This document shows positions 1-6,509 of a stretch of DNA of 16,860 nt, one piece after another (positions within the stretch are counted from its first letter, which is position 1; every line of letters starts with the position of its first letter). Source of the stretch: Thermodesulfobacteriota bacterium (GTDB lineage Bacteria > Desulfobacterota > DSM-4660 > Desulfatiglandales > Desulfatiglandaceae); the NCBI GenBank assembly GCA_028278625.1, contig JANQDY010000137.1, forward strand, positions 1 to 16,860, read 5' to 3'. The position numbers and the translations under genes are program-made. Under the pieces are notes generated by a model. The model was not told the origin of the DNA. It saw nothing but the letters and a program-made list of their open reading frames with translations, and did no database searches.

Positions 1-118
1 AATAGCCATTATTTTGAGTTTGAAGAATTCCATATCTCTAAAACCATAAGCCTGTTTTTGCATGGTCTTTATTTTGTTGTTGGTCCCTTCAAGAGGTCCT
101 TTTGAGATTGGAAAATCA
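1..118 (-). pseudogene. ISL3-family transposase, C-terminal remnant
   Basis: Reading the minus strand from about 118 to 1 gives an open frame containing DFPISKGPLEGTNNKIK and then QAYGFRDMEFFKLK. This is the highly conserved C-terminal block of ISL3-family DDE transposases (DFPISxGPLEGxNNKIK...QAYGxRDxExFKL). The protein continues left out of the window. Upstream of the DFPIS motif (above about position 119) the frame no longer resembles a transposase and is replaced by a different sequence. The N-terminal catalytic part is therefore missing and this copy cannot be functional. Seen: the motif and its abrupt loss. Known: the family motif. Inferred: truncation by a second mobile element or by a deletion. 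Confidence 0.75.
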
Positions 119-120
119 GG

Positions 121-193
121 TTGTTCCGACTGGTTCGGACCCGCTTGCCGGGTGGTGTGGGGGCTGGGGAAAAAGCCCTCCCGGCTACCCGAT
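121..193 (+). mobile_element. Possible group II intron 3' end (domain V tail and domain VI)
   Basis: Directly after the transposase break the plus strand has GGTTCG, then GGGTGGTGTGGGGGCTGGGG, then a short spacer, then GCCCTCCCGGCTACCCGAT. GGGGGCT at 160 can pair with AGCCCTCC at 174, giving a domain VI-like stem. The end in CTACCCGAT resembles 3' ends of bacterial group II introns. The 5' half of domain V (GAGCC...) is not present, since the sequence to the left is transposase. No reverse transcriptase is in the window, so at best this is a fragment. The end falls on the stop codon of the next gene (193-195). Identification rests on remembered similarity and the fold, so it is uncertain. Confidence 0.35.
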
Positions 194-561
194 CAAATGC
201 TCTTTTCTAGCATGGCGCGGAGCCAGACCAGCGCCTTGTCTTTGTCCTCGAAAACCCGGATCTTGTCCATATATAGTCCATGAATACCTGCAATTTCGAC
301 TGAACGGCTGTTATAGACAACGACAGCAATAGCAGCGAGATTCTTTAGCTTGGCAATTTTCTCCATTGAACTGTGTGTGTGTGAGTATTCTTCCACCCGA
401 TTGACAAGGATGGCATACGCTCTGTTGTATTTCTCAATCAGCCCTGCCTCCAAATGTTCGATGCACGCATTCGTGACTTCGACGCCTTCGTTGGCGATGA
501 TCTCCACGATATTTGGCTCGACTTCTTGAGCTGTTCCGAAAGAAAGATTGTTAAGAATCAT
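193..561 (-). CDS. Small STAS/SpoIIAA-like domain protein
   Basis: This encodes 122 residues from the ATG at 561, chosen because AAAGGAGGAGC lies just upstream; a frame open to 669 has no such site. There is no signal peptide, so the product is probably cytoplasmic. The pattern of helices and strands, the central AIAVVVYNSRSVEIAG strand-loop, and the C-terminal RVFEDKDKALVWL resemble SpoIIAA-like (STAS/SEC14-type) small proteins, which usually end in a 'F.d..eAl.WL' helix. The function of such proteins is mostly unknown; some bind lipids or act as anti-anti-sigma-like partners. The stop codon lies exactly at the junction with the intron-like sequence, so the last residues may have been altered by an insertion. 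Family call is moderate, function unknown. Confidence 0.6.
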   Translation of the reverse strand: MILNNLSFGTAQEVEPNIVEIIANEGVEVTNACIEHLEAGLIEKYNRAYAILVNRVEEYSHTHSSMEKIAKLKNLAAIAVVVYNSRSVEIAGIHGLYMDKIRVFEDKDKALVWLRAMLEKSI

Positions 562-780
562 TGCTCCTCCTTTCTTCGTGACGGCATTTAACGATAAACA
601 GATGTATCTGCACAAAATGCGGAGTTGGCTATTTCTGTCCGTAGAAAACGGCTCTGTAAATCCTTCCATTATCCCGCAAACCCAAAGACCTTTAATGGCT
701 TATCTTCACATTACCGTTTTCGTGTTTCGGGTTATGCGGATCGGCATAAGACAGTCGGTTGAAATTAAATCATTGATGAT

Positions 781-993
781 CTAATCCCTTGCAAGTATCT
801 TTTTCTTTGCTCTGTTATATTCTCTCTCTGAAATCACTCCCTGCTTGTAAGCCTTATCAAGATCCAGCAGTTCCTGTCCCACTGTGGTTGTTGTTGTCTT
901 TGCTTTTACTCTGGCTCCTCCACCGCCACAGCCGGCAGAAACAGCGAACAAACATGAAAAGGCGATCATTGCCACAATTCTCAATCTTCTCAT
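781..993 (-). CDS. Small SHOCT-domain lipoprotein
   Basis: This encodes 70 residues from the ATG at 993, preceded by TTAGGAG at a seven-base spacing; an in-frame ATG at 1032 lacks a site. The N-terminus is a lipoprotein signal: MRRLR, a hydrophobic stretch, then the lipobox VSAGC with the lipidated Cys at residue 22. After a Gly and Thr-rich linker the C-terminal 30 residues (ELLDLDKAYKQGVISEREYN followed by RAKKKIL) are a SHOCT domain, a short two-helix module found at protein termini and linked to oligomerisation. The protein should be tethered to the inner or outer membrane. It is the next-to-last gene in the minus-strand array and could be co-transcribed with the channel gene upstream. 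A specific role is not known. Confidence 0.75.
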   Translation of the reverse strand: MRRLRIVAMIAFSCLFAVSAGCGGGGARVKAKTTTTTVGQELLDLDKAYKQGVISEREYNRAKKKILARD

Positions 994-1003
994 CACATTT
1001 CTC

Positions 1004-1168
1004 CTAATCAATTTGAATTTCCCATTTGTCAAACATCGAACACCGAATACTGCATTCTAAACCTCTTTTTTGACGATTACCCTCTTCCTTCGAAGTACGC
1101 TCTATAGGCACGGCACGGTTGTTGTACGACCGGTGCTTCACTTTCCGGAATTCCCCGCTTTTTAACAT
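1004..1168 (-). CDS. Possible 54-residue small ORF, overlapping a decayed glycine-zipper gene end
   Basis: An ATG at 1168 is preceded by AAAGG eight bases upstream and opens 54 codons ending with TAG at 1004, which overlaps the ribosome binding site of the SHOCT gene. That placement would suit translational coupling. The predicted product is basic and matches nothing I recognise. The same DNA read in another frame gives RAYRAYFEGRG followed by a stop (about 1078-1110). This closely matches the end of the glycine-zipper protein at 2770-3261 (RAFAACLEGRGYTVK), and the DNA there is alike (GGAAGAGGGTA shared). The segment may therefore be the relic of a second glycine-zipper gene rather than a real small gene. 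Both readings are kept, with low confidence in either. Confidence 0.25.
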   Translation of the reverse strand: MLKSGEFRKVKHRSYNNRAVPIERTSKEEGNRQKRGLECSIRCSMFDKWEIQID

Positions 1169-1199
1169 TTGAGTCGCCTTTAATCCTCAATCGGTCCCA

Positions 1200-2258
1200 T
1201 CAGTGGAAGAAGATAAAGGCCAACATCAGTGCAAATGCGACAGGAAACGCTACCCGACATAACGCATCGATGCGGAGCGCCAAGTCGATCTTCTTTCTGG
1301 AAACAAAAAAAGTGGTAGAAATGGACTGCAGCAAAGCCACAAAGACCAGTATGGTAGAGCCAAAAATGAATCTATCCAAAATCGTGAAATAGGGTATTTT
1401 TGGAAGTATGTCCTTCGTTGCAAACTGAAAGGCAATCAAAGTGAGCATGGAAGTTGCCGACAGGCCGATCTGCGGTCCGAATTGAACCGGATTGATCCAG
1501 AACACCGCCCAGGACATGAATACAATCAAGCATAGAGGTATGATCACTTTCCAAAGGTAATAGCCAATTTCGCGTTGAACCGAGATTTCAAAGTCAAAAA
1601 CCGAATGAAAACGATCGAACGGTTTAACGAAAATACGATCAATGCTCCCCTTAACGCCAATAATGCGCCAGTCGGGAATACTCAACAGATCGCCATTTAT
1701 GCCGGTCATTCTTTGATCCAGGGCGAACCGCACCTGACCTTCACCATATTGAAAACTGGCCAGCAAGACATGTAGTCTGTGTTCATCCAATGGAAAGTCC
1801 TTGAGATCGTGGATTGCGGGCATTGTTCCGCGATAGCGCTGAAGGTAGCGAACCTTTCCGTTCGGCCCGACTCGCACCATATCGGGACCTCGCCGGAACA
1901 GGTGTCCTGCATCCCGGAAATAGACATGTGGGGACCAAACAGACGCCAGTGGAACTTCGCAACCGGCGAATTCGGCGAGCCTTGGATCGGTCCAGGTCAG
2001 CGCAACCAGAAAATCTCCGGTGAGGCTTTGTTCAACAGCATTGATCTCCGACAGGTTGAACATCCAAACACCGACGGAGACCACGGTGGGGGAGCCTCCG
2101 GCATTCGGTCGTTCAGCCGTTAGAATCCCATTGAAGTTACAATGCTTTTGTGCGGTTCCGCTGTGGCTCTCGGCGCCTGCCGCAGCAACAAGAAAGAAGA
2201 TGATAAAAAAGCCTAATGATTTAATGCCGTTTAAAACGGATTCGCTAATTCGTGTCAT
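1200..2258 (-). CDS. Prokaryotic pentameric ligand-gated ion channel (Cys-loop receptor homologue)
   Basis: This encodes 352 residues from the second of two adjacent ATGs (2258; AAGG five bases upstream). In-frame ATGs at 2327 and 2339 overlap the previous stop and lengthen the region before the signal peptide. Residues 1-30 are a signal peptide (GFFIIFFLVAAAGA). About 31-233 form a ligand-binding beta-sandwich, with WSPHVYFRD in place of the family WxPDxxFxN and HDLKDFPLDEH at the Cys-loop position without the cysteines, as is usual in bacteria. Four membrane helices follow: M1 about 235-255, pore-lining M2 264-281 (GLSATSMLTLIAFQF), M3 293-318 and M4 336-351. The family forms homopentamers in the inner membrane and opens an ion pore on ligand binding from the periplasm, as in GLIC and ELIC. 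Ligand and ion selectivity cannot be read here. Confidence 0.9.
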   Translation of the reverse strand: MTRISESVLNGIKSLGFFIIFFLVAAAGAESHSGTAQKHCNFNGILTAERPNAGGSPTVVSVGVWMFNLSEINAVEQSLTGDFLVALTWTDPRLAEFAGCEVPLASVWSPHVYFRDAGHLFRRGPDMVRVGPNGKVRYLQRYRGTMPAIHDLKDFPLDEHRLHVLLASFQYGEGQVRFALDQRMTGINGDLLSIPDWRIIGVKGSIDRIFVKPFDRFHSVFDFEISVQREIGYYLWKVIIPLCLIVFMSWAVFWINPVQFGPQIGLSATSMLTLIAFQFATKDILPKIPYFTILDRFIFGSTILVFVALLQSISTTFFVSRKKIDLALRIDALCRVAFPVAFALMLAFIFFH

Positions 2259-2323
2259 CATCACCTTAAAGTATAGCGACGCTAGACAAGTCTTCCAGGT
2301 TTGTTCCGGTTGAAAGTCCTTGT

Positions 2324-2740
2324 TCATGGGACGGTGCATATTCCAAATACCGCGAATCCTACGCCCTCATCTGCAACCGCAAGTGTCATCTTTCCTGTAG
2401 TCGTTGTGATAACCATGCTCCATGCCTTGTCATCCTGTATACCCTGGAGAATAAATTTTCCGCTCACGCGCACCATATGGTTGATTGCAGTACTTCGGAC
2501 TTTTCCATCACCCGCGTCTCCAGTGATGATTCTTTCCCCAAAATTGATTCTGAGAAACTGCGGAAGATTGATGCTTTCGGCAGTTCCTGAAACGCATTTT
2601 TCACCCGGGGAACAGGCATGGTCTTCAATAACGGCGCAAATCAGCGGTTCTAACCCTTCAGAATCATCCGCAACGCTTATTAAGGGCAAAAAGAGAAAAA
2701 GCAATAATGCTGACAAAATCATTCCTCTCAGTATATTCAT
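2324..2740 (-). CDS. Secreted protein of unknown function next to the channel gene
   Basis: This encodes 138 residues with the start at 2740 behind AGAGGAGG. Residues 1-24 form a clear Sec signal peptide (LLLFLFLPLISVADD), so the product is periplasmic or secreted. The mature part is about 114 residues and looks beta-rich. It has four cysteines: three within the first part (ICAVIEDHACSPGEKCVSG) and one near the C-terminus (GICTVP), compatible with two disulfides. I recognise no domain. The stop at 2324-2326 overlaps by ATGA an in-frame ATG of the channel gene, and the gap to the preferred channel start is 65 bases. The two are therefore very likely co-transcribed and possibly translationally coupled. 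Whether it is a partner or ligand-presenting subunit of the channel is speculation from position only. Confidence 0.7.
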   Translation of the reverse strand: MNILRGMILSALLLFLFLPLISVADDSEGLEPLICAVIEDHACSPGEKCVSGTAESINLPQFLRINFGERIITGDAGDGKVRSTAINHMVRVSGKFILQGIQDDKAWSMVITTTTGKMTLAVADEGVGFAVFGICTVP

Positions 2741-2769
2741 GTGATTTCCTCCTCTTTACAATATCAGGG

Positions 2770-3261
2770 CTATTTAACCGTATACCCTCTTCCCTCAAGA
2801 CACGCCGCAAAAGCCCGGTCGTAATTCCCACGGCTTTGTCGATAGATGGCGGCCTGTTCCTCTGCCCACCGCTGCTCGGCCTGAGCCTGCCTTTGGGCCT
2901 GATCGCGTCTCCGCATTCCGCCGATCAGAGCACCTGAAGCTGCGCCGACGGCAGCGCCTCTTCCGGCATTCCCACCGATGGCACCCCCGACAGCACCAAC
3001 TGCGGCGCCTCTTCCGGCTCCACGCAACAGCCCTCCCTGCCTCGCTTCCTGCTGAGGAGGCGGGGCAGTGGCCCTCGGCTGCTGCATCGGGTCAAAACCG
3101 GTCTGGTCTTTGGCCCATCGGTAACACTCAAATTTGTCTCTTTCCATCTGATCATTGCTTTGGCCTTTGGTCGGATAGATAAATAAGTCCTGGGCCATTG
3201 CAGGCCCTGCAATGAAAACCGCCGCAATCAGAAAGACCCCCATTTGAATTATTCGCTTCAT
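2770..3261 (-). CDS. Glycine-zipper envelope protein
   Basis: This encodes 163 residues with the start at 3261 after AAAGGAGG. Residues 1-23 are a signal peptide ending AMAQ. The mature N-terminus (QDLFIYPTKGQSNDQMERDK then FECYRWAKDQ) is typical of a family of exported glycine-zipper proteins. About 76-113 carries two alternating Gly/Ala runs (GAAVGAVGGAIGG and GAAVGAASGALIGG), which form glycine-zipper helices that pack in or against a membrane. A Gln/Arg-rich helix and the conserved tail RAFAACLEGRGYTV follow. Such proteins are usually small outer-membrane or periplasmic components of unknown function. The 29-base gap to the next gene suggests an operon. A decayed copy of this tail appears near 1078-1110. 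Confidence 0.8.
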   Translation of the reverse strand: MKRIIQMGVFLIAAVFIAGPAMAQDLFIYPTKGQSNDQMERDKFECYRWAKDQTGFDPMQQPRATAPPPQQEARQGGLLRGAGRGAAVGAVGGAIGGNAGRGAAVGAASGALIGGMRRRDQAQRQAQAEQRWAEEQAAIYRQSRGNYDRAFAACLEGRGYTVK

Positions 3262-3406
3262 AAGTTCTTATCCTCCTTTCTTGTCATTTGGTTTATGAAG
3301 ATTTTTGTTCGCCCTCACTGCATTTGAGACCTTCGTGCCCTGTCCCCTGGCGAATGTTTTGATCGCTGGATAGGGTTTTCAACTTAAGTGGAAGCACGCT
3401 TATTCT

Positions 3407-4636
3407 CTATTGAAAAGCAGGTGCATGACGACCGAGACCGGGCGGCACTTTTTTCCAGGGATCATCTGATTTTCCCAATTGGTAGCCCAACTCAAACATG
3501 CGCTTCATTTCCCCTTGATCAAATCGTTCATCGCTCAAGAATTCGAACGCATCCGGAATAAATACAAAACGAAATCCCAGACCGTCCCGTTTGGCAAAGG
3601 TGTATGCGCGATAAATGTCCCACAGGGCCGCTGCCTTGATCATGGTAGACAGAGAACGTGAAGTGATTTCCTTGAGGCTGCGCGTCACCTGTTCAGGCAC
3701 CGGTCCCAGCTTCCCGTTGATAATGACGTAAAGGCTGCTGTGATCCGCCACTTCTTTCTTACCGAAAACAGACGCGGCAGCATTTTCTAAATCGAGGACC
3801 CCTCCGTAAAAGAAAACCTGTGTCTTGGTGCCGCCGTCCACATGCATTTCATCGAATCGCTCGCCTTCAGCTTCCACTTCCATAAAGACAGGTGGAAGGA
3901 CGGCCGGTACGGATGCAGATGCAAGGAATACTTTTCGAAACAGGTCAAGGGCTTCCGGATGACCGGACTGGGCAATGGCGCCCATATTCCAGATGGCCAG
4001 CCGGTCCGCGTCCATGTTGGTGGTCCCCACGTACAGGCGCCGCCCGTTGCGATGCGCATTTGCGACCGCCTTCAGCAGTTGAATGTCGACATTTCTGTTG
4101 ATCAGTTCTGAAAGGGGGCGGCTGTCGGCAAAGGACTCGTTTCCCAGGGCGAAGACAATCCCTCTCTCTTTGTAGATGTCCTTCTGGCTGATACCGGTAT
4201 AGACCCGTTTGAGCAATGGATCGTATTCGGACCCCAGAAAGGCAAACGGCGCGATCAACGACCCGGTACTGATGCCCGTAACCAGTTTGAACCTGGGCCG
4301 TTCGCCCTTCTTACTCCATCCGCAAAGAAATCCCGCGCCAAATGCCCCGTTGTCCCCGCCGCCCGAAAGCGCAAGGCAGGAATAGTCCAATGATCCATCC
4401 GGATTGCGGGGGAAATCGCCGGGCCGTTCTTGATGAATCGACGTTATGATATCCTCTTGAAAGCCTGAATCGATTTTCCCGGCCCACGCCCGAACACCCG
4501 GAAATCCGATCACTTCTGCCCGCTTCATGAGGTCCAGCGGGACCGGGTTTCTCGGAAGGGCGCTGCATCCCGCCAAAATAGATAGTCCTGCCAGAAGCGC
4601 CGTCAGAAAAAAGCAACACGAGGTACGCAGCCTCAT
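3407..4636 (-). CDS. Patatin-like phospholipase lipoprotein
   Basis: This encodes 409 residues with the start at 4636 and a GGAG nine bases upstream. A lipoprotein signal ends in SILAGC, with the lipidated Cys at 24. The patatin fold is well marked: the oxyanion-hole motif LSGGGDNGAFGAG (residues 90-102), the nucleophile elbow TGISTGS (Ser123), the SASVPAVLPPV block (240-250) and the catalytic Asp in DGG (Asp267). All residues of the Ser-Asp dyad are present, so it should be an active lipid acyl hydrolase facing the periplasm, possibly acting on phospholipid or lipoprotein acyl chains. It lies 166 bases downstream of the sulfatase, across a palindromic element. The family assignment is firm; the substrate is unknown. 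Confidence 0.9.
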   Translation of the reverse strand: MRLRTSCCFFLTALLAGLSILAGCSALPRNPVPLDLMKRAEVIGFPGVRAWAGKIDSGFQEDIITSIHQERPGDFPRNPDGSLDYSCLALSGGGDNGAFGAGFLCGWSKKGERPRFKLVTGISTGSLIAPFAFLGSEYDPLLKRVYTGISQKDIYKERGIVFALGNESFADSRPLSELINRNVDIQLLKAVANAHRNGRRLYVGTTNMDADRLAIWNMGAIAQSGHPEALDLFRKVFLASASVPAVLPPVFMEVEAEGERFDEMHVDGGTKTQVFFYGGVLDLENAAASVFGKKEVADHSSLYVIINGKLGPVPEQVTRSLKEITSRSLSTMIKAAALWDIYRAYTFAKRDGLGFRFVFIPDAFEFLSDERFDQGEMKRMFELGYQLGKSDDPWKKVPPGLGRHAPAFQ

Positions 4637-4691
4637 CTTTATGAACTCCGTTATGTTGGATCACACTGCCGTCACAATATGCACAACGACG

Positions 4692-4793
4692 TTAAAGACG
4701 GAAAGGTGCGATCGCCGGCCATGCCGGTCCGCCCAGGGACAGGGCGTTGTTGGGACTTTTCTTGACCATGCGCACCATTTCCGTCTTCTTCAT
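4692..4793 (-). CDS. Possible 33-residue peptide ORF between sulfatase and patatin genes
   Basis: An ATG at 4793, ten bases after the sulfatase stop and behind GGGGGAAA, opens 33 codons to TAA at 4692-4694. The peptide begins MKKTEMVRMVKKSPNN and ends PAWPAIAPFRL, so it is basic at the start and hydrophobic at the end. It matches no family I know. The ORF almost exactly spans a long inverted repeat (4695-4787), so the open frame could be a by-product of that structure. Read-through initiation from the sulfatase gene is conceivable. Confidence is low. Confidence 0.25.
   Translation of the reverse strand: MKKTEMVRMVKKSPNNALSLGGPAWPAIAPFRL
4695..4787. repeat. Long inverted repeat with two inner hairpins
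   Basis: AAGACGGAAAGGTGCG at 4695-4710 is matched by CGCACCATTTCCGTCTT at 4771-4787, its reverse complement apart from one bulged base. That gives a 16-bp stem. The 60-base interior holds two further hairpins: GCCGGC-CAT-GCCGGT (4714-4728) and CGCCC-AGGGACA-GGGCG (4730-4746). The minus-strand transcript could thus fold into a branched, three-stem structure just after the sulfatase stop. There is no U-tract, so it is not a standard terminator. It may be an RNA processing or stability element, an attenuator, or a small palindromic mobile repeat. Confidence 0.6.
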
Positions 4794-4802
4794 TTTCCCC
4801 CA

Positions 4803-6413
4803 TTAGTCATGATAGCTGATTTCGGCCCCCTGTGGGATGTTCTGGGAAACCCGGTTGGGGAACTTCCGGATCATCATCATATGCCCTTTGAGCATATTTT
4901 GCATGGGCGATATAACGTAGAGTCCCGGATAGAATTCCCCAAATTTTTCCCCGGGATCGCGCATGATATTGAAAAACTGCATTTCGGGAACGCCGCCCTT
5001 CAGCTTGCCGGACATGAGGAGCTTGAAATCCTCGAAACGGAGGGCCTCAAGCTTTGGTCCGCTGTAGTAGAAAAGGTAGTTCCGGCGGGAATGCCCTTCT
5101 CCCAACAGCAGCAGAGAGGTCTGGTCCACCCCGTCGGTCACCCGGTCGTTGGGAATGAATTCCATGGCACCGCCGATGCGCGCTGCCGTGGTGTAAAGGT
5201 CCACCAGGTGGATGGTGTCCACCGGATCCTGGTGGGGATCGATCATTCCGGGCCATCGGGCCATGGCCGGCACCCGAACACCTCCCTCGGTGATATCGGT
5301 CTTGCCGCCGCGCAGCCAGGAGTACCCGGAAGTGGGCCAGAAACCGTACATAGGACCGTTGTCACTCCACCAGACCACCAGGGTGTTTTCTTCGATCCCC
5401 TCATTCTTAAGGGTTTCAAACAATTGCCGCATGTGATCGTTGTGCATTGCCATGAACGAGGCCTGGGCATTGGCGCGGTCCACGTGGGGAGCGTTTTTAA
5501 AATCCTCCGAACCGGCGATCTGCAAGGCATAAGTGGCCCAATAGATGAAAAAGGGCTTGTCGCTCTTGGCTTTCTCTTTGATGTAGCCCTTGATCTGTTT
5601 GATGGACTCCTTTTCAAAGGCCTCCTGGCGCTTTTTGCCGAGCACACCCGCCGGCCCCTCGATCGGTTTTCTGCCCTTGCCCTTCTCCCCTACAAAACCT
5701 GCCGGATTCAGTTCGATTCCCGTCTGCGCTTTGTATTTTTCCTCGCCCGGGAAGTCGTAGAAGGCCGGTTTCGTGGGTTGGGGCATGTTGTCTTTATAGA
5801 AATTGGCGGATTCGGGCCAGAAGTCGGGCGCACCGTTATATAGGCCATAGTAGGCGTATTCGTACCCCTGATTCTCCGGCGCGTACTTTTCCTCATCCCC
5901 GAGATGCCACTTGCCCCACATGGCCGTATGATAGCCGGCCTTTGAAAGCACCTCGGCCACGGTCACTTCCTCCGGAGAAAGCCCTTCTGTCTGTCCGGGC
6001 CAGAGGACGGAAAGAAGGCCGGTGCGGAACGGATGACGGCCCGTGTTGATGGCGATTCGGGAAGGCGTGCAGGACGGCTCGGAATAGGATGTCCAGAATC
6101 GCATCCCTTCAAAGGCCATCTTGTCCAGCTCAGGGGTAGGGGTGCCGCGGTGCTTGCCGCCCCCCTGCCAGCCCAACTCTCCCCAACCCACGTCGTCGCT
6201 TAAGATGTAGATGATATTGGGTTTTTTGCCGAATTTCTTTTCCAAAGCGGCCAGTTTTTCATCGACCTGTTTGTCCGCCTTGACCCATTCCGCCTGCTTG
6301 CGCTTTTTAAGTTCCAGGAACGCCGCATCCGGCTGGATACCGAATGAATTGACGGGTAAAAACGCAACAGCCAATGCCATGACAAGAATGATTTGACGCC
6401 ACCTGATTTTCAT
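4803..6413 (-). CDS. Secreted arylsulfatase (Cys-type, formylglycine-dependent)
   Basis: This encodes 536 residues with the start at 6413 behind AAAAGGAGGG. Residues 1-25 form a signal peptide, followed by a Lys-rich coiled stretch (about 30-62). The sulfatase domain then begins with NIIYILSDDVGWGELG, where Asp73 and Asp74 bind the metal. The activation motif is SCTPSR: Cys115 is the residue converted to formylglycine and Arg119 is the conserved arginine. GKWHLG supplies Lys168 and His170, WSDNGP supplies Asp351 and Asn352, and GGKTDITEGG supplies Lys371. All catalytic positions are intact. It should hydrolyse sulfate esters in the periplasm once matured by a formylglycine-generating enzyme, which is not encoded here. 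The substrate is unknown. The barrel protein gene lies just upstream in the same direction. Confidence 0.93.
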   Translation of the reverse strand: MKIRWRQIILVMALAVAFLPVNSFGIQPDAAFLELKKRKQAEWVKADKQVDEKLAALEKKFGKKPNIIYILSDDVGWGELGWQGGGKHRGTPTPELDKMAFEGMRFWTSYSEPSCTPSRIAINTGRHPFRTGLLSVLWPGQTEGLSPEEVTVAEVLSKAGYHTAMWGKWHLGDEEKYAPENQGYEYAYYGLYNGAPDFWPESANFYKDNMPQPTKPAFYDFPGEEKYKAQTGIELNPAGFVGEKGKGRKPIEGPAGVLGKKRQEAFEKESIKQIKGYIKEKAKSDKPFFIYWATYALQIAGSEDFKNAPHVDRANAQASFMAMHNDHMRQLFETLKNEGIEENTLVVWWSDNGPMYGFWPTSGYSWLRGGKTDITEGGVRVPAMARWPGMIDPHQDPVDTIHLVDLYTTAARIGGAMEFIPNDRVTDGVDQTSLLLLGEGHSRRNYLFYYSGPKLEALRFEDFKLLMSGKLKGGVPEMQFFNIMRDPGEKFGEFYPGLYVISPMQNMLKGHMMMIRKFPNRVSQNIPQGAEISYHD

Positions 6414-6509
6414 TTTTCCCTCCTTTTCTTAAATTCGTTCCTAAATATTTGCCTAAAAACATGCCCGATTAAAATACGTAAAGGTTTCCTTCTTCGAAGA
6501 GGTTGTCGA

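Noticed and set aside
1110..1130. GGCACGGTTGTTGTA resembling a sigma-54 -24/-12 promoter
   Set aside because: The -12 element has GT instead of GC, and it points along the plus strand where no gene follows; it also falls in the glycine-zipper-like relic.
4527..5843. Plus-strand ORF of 438 codons opposite the sulfatase
   Set aside because: It lies antisense to a sulfatase with all catalytic motifs intact; its translation has no recognisable domain and a His/Gly/Pro-rich composition typical of a mirror frame.
6491..6500. Palindrome TCTTCGAAGA downstream of the barrel gene
   Set aside because: At 10 bases, without extension of the arms and without a U-tract, it is too short to call a terminator or operator.
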